This document shows, piece after piece, positions 1 to 5,110 of a stretch of 5,123 nucleotides of DNA (positions are counted from its first letter, which is position 1; each line of letters opens with the position of its first letter). The stretch is from Gammaproteobacteria bacterium. GTDB taxonomy: Bacteria; Pseudomonadota; Alphaproteobacteria; UBA828. Made by a program: the position numbers and the translations under genes. Below the pieces are notes generated by a model, which was not told the DNA's origin, ran no database searches, and saw only the letters and a program-made list of their open reading frames with translations. The stretch is from positions 20,310 to 25,432 of the forward strand of contig PAWF01000039.1 of the NCBI GenBank assembly GCA_002714015.1, given 5' to 3'.

Positions 1-629
1 GATCTTCTTTTTGGCACAAAAACGTCTTTAAGACAGACATCTTTACTGCCTGTTCCCCTGAGACCAGAAGTTTCCCAATTGTCAATTTGATCAACATCAC
101 TAATAGGAACATGAAATAACCAAGGTTTTATTTCACCATTTTCTTCTTCTAGGTTAGCACCAAAAATACACCATTTTGCACCATCAATACCGCTTGCAAA
201 TGGCCAATGCCCATTTAAGATAAAACCTTTTTTTGTCCTAGTAGCTCTTCCTGCTGGAAATGCTAGAACACCAACAATAAAACATTCAGGGTCATCACCC
301 CAAATTTCATTCTGCCCTTCTTCAGGTAAGAAAGCTGTCATATAAGCGTGGATACAGTATTGACCTAAAACCCAACCTGTTGAAGCATCTCCTCTACCAA
401 TAGTTGAGAGACGGTCTACCAATTCTTCAAAACCAAGCTCATCTCCACCAAAGGTTTTTGGTTGCAGTGTCCTAGCTAAGCCAGACAAGCGGAGATCATC
501 ATATGTTTCTTTAGGTAGCCTTTTGAGTATATCACCCTCACTAGATCTTTTCCTAAGTTTAGGAATCAAATTTTTAGCTATGTTAAGCTTATTATGAGAA
601 TCGTAATTAAAACTTTCAGAGTTAGGCAT
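1..629 (-). CDS. Acyl-CoA dehydrogenase-fold flavoprotein, probable flavin-dependent monooxygenase (HpaH/HsaA-like), partial at 3' end
   Basis: This is the N-terminal 209 codons of a protein whose C-terminal part lies beyond the left edge of the window; family members are usually about 390-420 residues, so roughly half is visible. ATG ends at base 629, with GGAAAG at 639-644 nine bases upstream and an in-frame TAA just above that, so the start is well fixed. Visible motifs are the N-terminal helical domain (about 12-110, with DASTGWVLG at 81-89), then the beta domain with GHWPFASGID at 140-149 and GLRGTGSKDV at 189-198. The 'W-F-SG-D' and 'GTGSKDV' patterns are typical of the oxygenase component of two-component, reduced-flavin monooxygenases (4-hydroxyphenylacetate or HsaA type) more than of true acyl-CoA dehydrogenases. 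Such enzymes need a separate flavin reductase, which is not in the window. It is the last visible gene of the minus-strand operon, 57 nt after the NIPSNAP gene. A genuine acyl-CoA dehydrogenase cannot be excluded, because the C-terminal catalytic region is missing. Confidence 0.85.
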   Translation of the reverse strand, partial: MPNSESFNYDSHNKLNIAKNLIPKLRKRSSEGDILKRLPKETYDDLRLSGLARTLQPKTFGGDELGFEELVDRLSTIGRGDASTGWVLGQYCIHAYMTAFLPEEGQNEIWGDDPECFIVGVLAFPAGRATRTKKGFILNGHWPFASGIDGAKWCIFGANLEEENGEIKPWLFHVPISDVDQIDNWETSGLRGTGSKDVCLKDVFVPKRR

Positions 630-686
630 TAGACTAAACTTTCCATATTACATTACGCTGATTGTTTTTTATACAGCTACTCAAGT

Positions 687-1019
687 TTATGTTTTGGCAA
701 TAATACCTGAAGGTTCAAAAAAGGGAGCGGGGATAAGGAGCTTACTTTTTTGGCTAGAAATCATTGGTCTAACCTTTTCTATGTAGGTCAACCAACTTTT
801 GTTTTCAAACAATTTTTTCCGTCTTAAGCTTCGTTCATTTAAAGATGTATATCCCCACATATGAACTATCTGATTTAGTGGTCCTATGTCAGTAAAATAA
901 TACCCAACTAAATGCCCAAGAATAGGTAGTTGGATAGGGAGTCCTTCAGACTCATAAAGCTCTAAATATTTGATGTGTTTTCCAGGATAAAGTGTATAAG
1001 TTCTTTGTTCGACAATCAT
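687..1019 (-). CDS. NIPSNAP family protein
   Basis: This complete 110-residue protein has the hallmarks of the NIPSNAP family, which adopts a dimeric alpha/beta-barrel (ferredoxin-like) fold. It opens with MIVEQRTYTLYPGK, followed by an acidic helix (YLELYESEGLP, about 18-28), then LGHLVGYYFTDIGPLN at 34-49 with the conserved IGPLN turn, and HMWGYTSLNERSLRR at 53-67. The length matches stand-alone bacterial NIPSNAP proteins of about 100-110 residues, so it looks intact. The start has GGAA at 1028-1031 eight bases upstream and lies only 19 nt from the end of the transporter gene, which indicates co-transcription. The biochemical role of bacterial NIPSNAPs is not settled. In bacteria they often sit beside catabolic oxygenase and CoA-enzyme genes, as here, so an accessory or small-molecule-binding role in that pathway is a reasonable inference. 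The family call is strong; the function is unknown. Confidence 0.93.
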   Translation of the reverse strand: MIVEQRTYTLYPGKHIKYLELYESEGLPIQLPILGHLVGYYFTDIGPLNQIVHMWGYTSLNERSLRRKKLFENKSWLTYIEKVRPMISSQKSKLLIPAPFFEPSGIIAKT

Positions 1020-1038
1020 TATATCAATTCCAATTTAT

Positions 1039-1956
1039 TTATTTTGTGATAAATATTTTTTTATTGCTTCTTCGGGTGCTTGATAACACAAGTGTTAGTC
1101 CAAAAAATAGGAGACCGACTGAGCCCCATATGTACACACTGGGAAGCTGATCAAAAATAATATAAGCCCATGCAATTCCACAAATTACTGCTATGAAATT
1201 AAATTGTGCAAAGAAAACTGGACCAGCTATACGTACTATTTCAAAGAAAGCTAACCAGAAAATAGCATTTATAAGTATTGACCATAAAACTGCTAAATTG
1301 ACTTCTAAGGGTGCATCAAACGCAAATAATTGATCCGTAATAAACATAATTGGTGTTAAGACTATTGCAGAAAGTAATAATAGCCCAGCAGAGAGGCTCT
1401 CCCCAGCGGATTCTGGAGGTCGATATTTCCCAGCTAAAACGTTAACAGCTGCAAAGCTAACAGGTGCTAAAACACCAAGTAACATCCATGTAGCCATACC
1501 CGGCTCTGGTAAGGCTGAGTCTGGTAGTACTGCAAGTGCAACTCCTGCGATTCCGAAAAATATTCCGAATACGCTTAGCCATCGAAATGAATCTAATTTA
1601 AGTAATACTGAGAAGACGTATGTGAGGAGTGGGGATAAAACAAGTAAAAGGGTTAATGGTCCAGGAGGAACCTTAGGAGCAACATAAGCAAGAATTGACA
1701 AGGGAAAAGCCATTCCTAGAAGTCCTAAAAGTATATATGTGCGAATATGGGCATAGGAAAAACGAAGATAATTACCGCGAATAATAGCGTAAACTATAAG
1801 TATTAATCCAGAACCAAAGCATTGCCAAAAAGCGTAGGCAATGGCAGGAACACCTCCTTCTACTGCTATTACATTAATTGAGAAAAGTAATCCAAAAACT
1901 ATTCCACATAGGAATAATAACAAAATAGCTCTAAATCTATCCGGAATATTTATCAT
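1039..1956 (-). CDS. EamA/DMT-superfamily transporter, 10 membrane helices
   Basis: This 305-residue inner-membrane protein is about the usual length for the drug/metabolite transporter (RhaT/EamA) type. I see ten hydrophobic segments, at about 10-31, 37-59, 72-93, 97-118, 124-145, 155-175, 186-208, 219-241, 245-268 and 273-292. They form two five-helix EamA repeats followed by a short basic tail (RRSNKK). The end of helix 9 and helix 10 (IFDQLPSVYIWGSVGLLFFGLTLVL region) carry the usual family ending. Family members move small polar metabolites, amino acids or drugs, mostly outward; the substrate cannot be read from sequence. The ATG at 1956 has only a weak AGAGA at 1969-1973, 12 bases upstream, and the gene follows the crotonase stop by 37 nt, so translation may depend partly on the operon. 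It probably exports or imports a substrate or intermediate of the surrounding pathway, which is inference from position. Confidence 0.93.
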   Translation of the reverse strand: MINIPDRFRAILLLFLCGIVFGLLFSINVIAVEGGVPAIAYAFWQCFGSGLILIVYAIIRGNYLRFSYAHIRTYILLGLLGMAFPLSILAYVAPKVPPGPLTLLLVLSPLLTYVFSVLLKLDSFRWLSVFGIFFGIAGVALAVLPDSALPEPGMATWMLLGVLAPVSFAAVNVLAGKYRPPESAGESLSAGLLLLSAIVLTPIMFITDQLFAFDAPLEVNLAVLWSILINAIFWLAFFEIVRIAGPVFFAQFNFIAVICGIAWAYIIFDQLPSVYIWGSVGLLFFGLTLVLSSTRRSNKKIFITK

Positions 1957-1993
1957 TTTTTTCAGTGATCTCTATTTTTATGGAGATTATATG

Positions 1994-2791
1994 TCACTTA
2001 CCCGAAAAGACTGCCTTACGTTTTTCTATAAAAGATGTAATGCCCTCTTTAAAGTCATCTGTAGAGGCGCAATCTGCAAAACTTTCCGCTTCAGCTTGCA
2101 ACTGTGAATCTAAAGCTGAATCAAAAGATTTGTTAAGAAGTAATTTTGTATTTCCAAAAGCATGAGTTGGTCCACATGCGAGTCGCTCAGCCAATTTATC
2201 AACGTATTCGTTAAGCTTATCAGCAGCCACAACTTTATTAACTAAACCAAGGTTCTCGGCCTCTTTTGCATCAAAACGGTCAGCTAAAAGAGCTAGTTCC
2301 ATAGCCTTACGTAGCCCCACGATTCTTGGTAGAAACCAAGTAGATGATCCATCAGGGCTAGTGCCTATATTAGAGTAAGCCATAGTAAAAATAGTGTTTT
2401 CTGCTGCTACAACTAAATCACATGCCATCATTAAACTCATTCCAAAGCCGCCTGCTGCACCATTCACGCTAGCAATAATTGGTTTTGGCATTCTTCTCAT
2501 AGCTTGAATAATTGGATGAACTTTTCCAACAAATAATTCAAAATAGCGTCTTCGTTCTTCAGGCTCTCTATCTAGTTCCTCACTAAATGATTTAAGGTCA
2601 CCGCCTGCCATAAAATGACCCCCGTTACCACGAATTATTAAACAACGAACATTTTGTTGATTTTCAAAACGTGATAAACTATGAAAAAGATCATCTACCA
2701 GATCAGCATTAAGCGCGTTTAGTACTTTTGGGCGATTTAATGTAATAGTGGCTATAGAACCATCAACACTGGTTATAATCGTATCACCCAT
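1994..2791 (-). CDS. Enoyl-CoA hydratase/isomerase (crotonase) family protein, probably isomerase-type
   Basis: This complete 265-residue cytoplasmic crotonase-fold protein is normal in length. Family landmarks are ITLNRPKVLNAL (16-27), the first oxyanion-hole and CoA motif HFMAGGDLKSF (59-69), the second motif SVNGAAGGFGMSL (108-120), and FLPRIVGLRKAMELALLADR (153-172). It aligns without gaps to rat mitochondrial enoyl-CoA hydratase (from memory) over this core, and both catalytic glutamates of that enzyme (Glu144 and Glu164) are replaced, by Ser119 and Tyr139. Asp147 in SPDGSST lies where PaaG-type isomerases, dienoyl-CoA isomerase and 4-chlorobenzoyl-CoA dehalogenase carry a catalytic aspartate. 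Simple hydratase activity is therefore unlikely, and double-bond isomerisation or a related reaction on an acyl-CoA is more likely (inference). The ATG at 2791 has a strong AGGAG at 2798-2802 six bases upstream. This is the first gene of the four-gene minus-strand operon, with 214 nt before it. Confidence 0.93.
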   Translation of the reverse strand: MGDTIITSVDGSIATITLNRPKVLNALNADLVDDLFHSLSRFENQQNVRCLIIRGNGGHFMAGGDLKSFSEELDREPEERRRYFELFVGKVHPIIQAMRRMPKPIIASVNGAAGGFGMSLMMACDLVVAAENTIFTMAYSNIGTSPDGSSTWFLPRIVGLRKAMELALLADRFDAKEAENLGLVNKVVAADKLNEYVDKLAERLACGPTHAFGNTKLLLNKSFDSALDSQLQAEAESFADCASTDDFKEGITSFIEKRKAVFSGK

Positions 2792-2797
2792 ATTTTT

Positions 2798-2802
2798 CTC
2801 CT
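2798..2802 (-). promoter_or_regulatory. Shine-Dalgarno site of the crotonase gene
   Basis: On the minus strand AGGAG stands six bases before the ATG at 2791. It is the strongest ribosome-binding site in the minus-strand block and supports both the start and the view that this gene heads an operon. Confidence 0.75.
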
Positions 2803-2850
2803 GCGCTATAATTTAATTTATAATAAATTTATATACACTTTATCATGTAA

Positions 2851-2868
2851 GTTATTATTTAAAATAAC
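2851..2868. repeat. AT-rich inverted repeat upstream of the crotonase operon
   Basis: GTTATT (2851-2856) and AATAAC (2863-2868) are perfect inverted arms around a 6-base centre, 60 nt before the crotonase start. It could be an operator, but the composition is nearly all A/T, so chance is a real alternative. I could not pick a convincing -35/-10 pair for this operon; the TATAAT-like strings nearby are too many to choose between. Confidence 0.2.
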
Positions 2869-2913
2869 CTTAACATATTTTATTCATGCTTTATCTATGT
2901 GTATGTGTGTTGG

Positions 2914-2938
2914 AAAACCCAATGTTTAATTAGGTTTT
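2914..2938 (-). terminator. Possible transcription terminator after phyH
   Basis: AAAACCCAAT (2914-2923) and ATTAGGTTTT (2929-2938) form a 10-bp stem with a 5-base loop. Read on the minus strand the single mismatch becomes a G-U wobble, so the RNA stem is complete and its 3' arm ends in GGGUUUU. It lies 67 nt downstream of the phyH stop and 122 nt before the crotonase start, a sensible place for a terminator between the two units. There are only two or three G-C pairs and no U-tract beyond the stem, so it would be weak; an operator is the alternative. Confidence 0.35.
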
Positions 2939-3005
2939 GTATTTGTATTTTTACCCGTTATTTAGATTATATAAATTTATATGGCAGATAAAAAAATTAT
3001 TTTTT

Positions 3006-3902
3006 TTACTGTGAAATATGTTCTTTTTGTTGAAGTGAAAATATTGACGTATAACCCTTAGACCAATCTGGAGGCAGCTTTCCTTGGTAGGGTTCCATAT
3101 GCACAAATTGTGATGGCTTCCCCCTAATAATTTTTCTGTCGTATCTTGATGGTGTCGGGTTATTTGTAATGGGTAAAGTATCAGCAGATGAAAATGTATT
3201 AAGCAGAAGTGGTCGGGATTGATGAGGATGTGTATTAGGCTTTGAGCCATGAACAGTCCTGCAATGATGTACAGTTATTGAACCCGCATTTCCAATAGAA
3301 TAAAATGCATTTTTCAAGTCCAATTGTTTTTTTTCTTGTTCTGAAATATATCCTACCCATTGCCCATCAGCGTTATAATGGTCAAATATTGGACCTGTAT
3401 GACTTTTAGGTATTACTCCTAATGGACCCATTTTATTATCAACATTTTCTAGATAAATTCCAATTGTAAGAACACTATCATTCGTATGTGGCCAAAATGG
3501 CATATCTTGGTGCCATTTAACTTCTTCTCCTCCAGAGAACCATTTAAAATTTAATTTTGAATGATGAAACATTATATTTGGTCCAAGAAGATCCTCAGCA
3601 ATATCTGTAATTATAGAATTACATGCAAATTCCCAAAATAATGGGTAATGTGCTACAGGCTGAGTTAGTCTACGGAGACGCGGCTTGGTTTTGGTGTGAT
3701 CTGGTTCAAGGTCAAATTTTTCATTCGATACTTTTAAATTGCTACTTTCATCAATTGCTTCATTTATTGTATCGAAGAGTTCTTCCAAAACGCTTTTGTT
3801 TATAATATTATTTAAAAAAACATACCCATTTTCGAAATATGACTCTCTTTCATTCTGGGCTAGAACTTTTGGAGTATAAGAAAGAATTGATTCAGGTGTC
3901 AT
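3006..3902 (-). CDS. Phytanoyl-CoA dioxygenase (PhyH) family Fe(II)/2-oxoglutarate oxygenase
   Basis: This complete 298-residue protein has the expected length for bacterial PhyH-family enzymes, which hydroxylate an unactivated carbon using O2 and 2-oxoglutarate. The metal site is visible: WHQDMPFWP around 130-138 supplies His131 and Asp133, and HHCRTVHGSKPN at 212-223 supplies the distal His218. Arg230 in QSRPLLLN is well placed to hold the 2-oxoglutarate carboxylate. GPLGVIPKSHTGP (159-171) is the typical strand after the first metal motif, and the C-terminal LPPDWSKGYTSIF (276-288) is also typical of a bacterial subgroup. The triad is intact, so activity is likely. The substrate is unknown: the family includes phytanoyl-CoA, ectoine and small-metabolite hydroxylases. 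The ATG at 3902 is the only methionine before residue 111 and is followed by a normal family start, but no good Shine-Dalgarno precedes it. It is divergent from mlaD and separated by 214 nt from the crotonase operon, so it may be its own unit. Confidence 0.94.
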   Translation of the reverse strand: MTPESILSYTPKVLAQNERESYFENGYVFLNNIINKSVLEELFDTINEAIDESSNLKVSNEKFDLEPDHTKTKPRLRRLTQPVAHYPLFWEFACNSIITDIAEDLLGPNIMFHHSKLNFKWFSGGEEVKWHQDMPFWPHTNDSVLTIGIYLENVDNKMGPLGVIPKSHTGPIFDHYNADGQWVGYISEQEKKQLDLKNAFYSIGNAGSITVHHCRTVHGSKPNTHPHQSRPLLLNTFSSADTLPITNNPTPSRYDRKIIRGKPSQFVHMEPYQGKLPPDWSKGYTSIFSLQQKEHISQ

Positions 3903-3957
3903 AAAAGTGACTCAATTTCTATTTGTTTAATTGGTTGTATGTACTTCTTATATTAAT

Positions 3958-4006
3958 TTTATATAGAATTTTATATAATAAAATAAATTCCAGTTTATAT
4001 AGAATT
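3958..4006. repeat. Pair of 13-bp direct repeats upstream of phyH
   Basis: TTTATATAGAATT occurs perfectly at 3958-3970 and 3994-4006, 36 bp from start to start. Read on the minus strand each copy is AATTCTATATAAA and contains a TATA-type -10-like string facing phyH, so the pair may be tandem promoters or two binding sites for one regulator. The low complexity of the region lowers confidence in any function, but the repeat itself is exact. Confidence 0.45.
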
Positions 4007-4010
4007 GCCC

Positions 4011-4092
4011 GACTTAGATATATAAATTACTGTTAAGTCAAATTTTGGATAATTAATTTATCTATATGATACAAAGTATTGGAGTAACAGTA
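4011..4092. repeat. Cluster of inverted repeats in the phyH-mlaD intergenic region
   Basis: GACTTA (4011-4016) pairs with TAAGTC (4034-4039) across 17 bases. TACTGTTA (4028-4035) pairs with TAACAGTA (4085-4092) across 49 bases. ATATATAAATTA (4018-4029) also pairs with the stretch at 4054-4067 apart from a 2-base bulge. The pairings overlap and exclude one another, which would suit alternative structures or operator half-sites; AT-rich chance pairing is the simpler explanation. Confidence 0.25.
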
Positions 4093-4184
4093 TTAATAAA
4101 TTTTGCTTAACTCAATAAACACTGTTTTATGGTTGGGCAAGTCCAGAGCATAGTTTAGTATGAATTACCTGCTAAGTTAAAAAA

Positions 4185-4190
4185 TATAAT
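4185..4190 (+). promoter_or_regulatory. Candidate -10 box for mlaD-DUF2155
   Basis: A perfect TATAAT lies 36 nt before the mlaD ATG, which would give a leader of about 30 nt. No good -35 is present at 16-18 bp (GAATTA at 4162-4167 is poor), so the assignment rests on the -10 and its position alone. Confidence 0.4.
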
Positions 4191-4214
4191 TTAGGCTGCT
4201 AAAATAGAGTTTAT

Positions 4215-4219
4215 GAGGG
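4215..4219 (+). promoter_or_regulatory. Shine-Dalgarno site of mlaD
   Basis: GAGGG ends seven bases before the ATG at 4227. It supports this start over the ATG at 4213, which is in another frame. Confidence 0.65.
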
Positions 4220-4226
4220 CGAAAGT

Positions 4227-4667
4227 ATGTCACGAGGAGTTGCCGAAACAATTATGGGTGCAATTGTAATTGCTATTGCTATTGCGTTTATAGTTTTTGC
4301 TTACACTCGAAGTAGTGTAGCGACTGTCTCTGGGTATGAAGTGTCTGCAAAATTTACAAGAATTGATGGGCTACTTAGAGGTGCTGATGTAAGGGTTGGA
4401 GGTATAAAAGTTGGTTCAGTTATCGACCAGAATTTAGATACGCTCACTTACCAAGCAGTAGTAAGTATGAGTATTTCAGAAGATATTCAGCTACCAATAG
4501 ATTCGACAGCCGCAGTTGTGAGCGATGGTTTGCTTGGAGGTAAATATATTAACCTTGAGCCAGGCGGTGCTGATGAAATGATGGTAGAAGGGCATACGAT
4601 AACTTATACGCAATCATCAATTATGATTGATCAGTTGATTGGTCAATTTGTTTTTGGCGGGGAATAA
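4227..4667 (+). CDS. mlaD: MlaD-like outer-membrane lipid asymmetry protein (MCE domain)
   Basis: This complete 146-residue protein is the substrate-binding part of the Mla phospholipid transport complex, anchored in the inner membrane and facing the periplasm. In characterised systems a ring of MlaD subunits works with the MlaE permease and MlaF ATPase to move phospholipids between the membranes. One N-terminal helix (about 8-27) anchors it. A single MCE domain follows (about 36-115), with LLRGADVRVGGIKVGSV at 49-65 and the signature SDGLLGGKYINLEPGG at 99-114, and then a short amphipathic C-terminal segment (SSIMIDQLIGQFVF). Single-MCE, short proteins of about 150 residues are usual for alphaproteobacterial MlaD. 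The start is backed by the GAGGG site. It is followed after 20 nt by the DUF2155 gene, a common alphaproteobacterial pair. No mlaE, mlaF, mlaB or mlaC is in the window; in this group they are often elsewhere. Confidence 0.94.
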   Translation: MSRGVAETIMGAIVIAIAIAFIVFAYTRSSVATVSGYEVSAKFTRIDGLLRGADVRVGGIKVGSVIDQNLDTLTYQAVVSMSISEDIQLPIDSTAAVVSDGLLGGKYINLEPGGADEMMVEGHTITYTQSSIMIDQLIGQFVFGGE

Positions 4668-4674
4668 ATATCTT

Positions 4675-4680
4675 AGGCGG
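4675..4680 (+). promoter_or_regulatory. Shine-Dalgarno site that fixes the TTG start of the DUF2155 gene
   Basis: AGGCGG lies seven bases before TTG at 4688, in the short gap after mlaD. Starting there gives a clean signal peptide, so the TTG start is preferred even though it is a rare start codon. Confidence 0.65.
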
Positions 4681-4687
4681 TCCAAAG

Positions 4688-5110
4688 TTGAGAAATATAT
4701 TCTTTGCTGTCATTACAATTAGCATATTATGTCTAATAACATCTAATGCTAGCGCTTCTAGTCTAATTGGCTCTCATGCTGTACTTAAGGCCCTTGATAA
4801 GGTAACTGCAAGGGTATCTAAAATTACTATTAAGATTGGTGAAACAGCAAACTTTGGTGCTCTGACCATAAACTTATCTGCATGTTACTTTACTCTTCCA
4901 GAGGACCCTCCAGAAAGTGCTGCCCACCTTACTATAGAGGAGGAGAATCCATCAGAAAAATCTAATTATGTATTTAAGGGTTGGATGTTTTCTTCAAGCC
5001 CAGCACTAAATCCATTAGAACATCCAGTCTATGATGTTTGGGTATTACGTTGCATCAATACAGATGAGAAATTAATAGATTCTGGAAGTGCTCCACAGAC
5101 TGGGGGATAA
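4688..5110 (+). CDS. DUF2155 domain-containing secreted protein
   Basis: This 140-residue protein of unknown function is probably exported to the periplasm. Residues 1-23 form a signal peptide (MRN, a hydrophobic stretch FFAVITISILCLI, then an ASA cleavage site at 21-23). The mature part carries the DUF2155 pattern: AVLKALDKVTARV (31-43), IKIGETANFGALTI (48-61), then KGWMFSSSPALNPLEHPVYD (97-116) and VWVLRC to Cys122. Cys66 and Cys122 could form a disulfide (inference). DUF2155 proteins are found mainly in Alphaproteobacteria and commonly lie next to an mlaD-type gene, so a role in envelope maintenance is plausible but unproven. It begins with TTG, supported by AGGCGG at 4675-4680 and the signal peptide, 20 nt after mlaD, and is surely co-transcribed with it. 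The length is close to the family norm and nothing is broken. Confidence 0.9.
   Translation: MRNIFFAVITISILCLITSNASASSLIGSHAVLKALDKVTARVSKITIKIGETANFGALTINLSACYFTLPEDPPESAAHLTIEEENPSEKSNYVFKGWMFSSSPALNPLEHPVYDVWVLRCINTDEKLIDSGSAPQTGG

Larger units (their letters stand above)
3903..4226. other. Divergent intergenic region between phyH and mlaD
   Basis: These 324 nt of very AT-rich DNA carry the promoters for phyH (leftward) and mlaD (rightward). I see no open reading frame with family character and no tRNA or other structured RNA. It contains a 13-bp direct repeat near phyH, inverted repeats in the middle (4011-4092), a CTGCTAA direct repeat (4169-4175 and 4196-4202) and a TATAAT box close to mlaD. 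The length is large for a genome this compact, which suggests regulation or a junction between two gene blocks. Confidence 0.7.

Noticed and set aside
1841..2107. Plus-strand open frame of 88 codons
   Set aside because: It runs antisense across the transporter start and the crotonase end, has no family resemblance, and is low in complexity; it is a shadow of the real minus-strand genes.
1965..2165. Plus-strand open frame of 66 codons
   Set aside because: It is antisense to the crotonase C-terminus, with no recognisable motif and no ribosome-binding site that stands out.
2807..2812. Perfect TATAAT on the plus strand before the crotonase gene
   Set aside because: It points away from the crotonase gene and no plus-strand gene follows for over 1.4 kb.
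2896..2907. Tandem TATGTG repeat
   Set aside because: Two short copies in low-complexity DNA; too little to support a function.
2990..3007. A-run followed by T-run at the phyH stop, terminator-like
   Set aside because: The stem would be only A-T pairs with a 3-base loop and no G-C core, so it is unlikely to stop transcription and is expected by chance in such AT-rich DNA.
2951..3250. Minus-strand open frame of 99 codons
   Set aside because: It overlaps the C-terminal part of phyH in another frame, while the phyH frame carries the conserved residues there.
3623..3805. Plus-strand open frame of 60 codons
   Set aside because: It is antisense to the N-terminal part of phyH, without family character.
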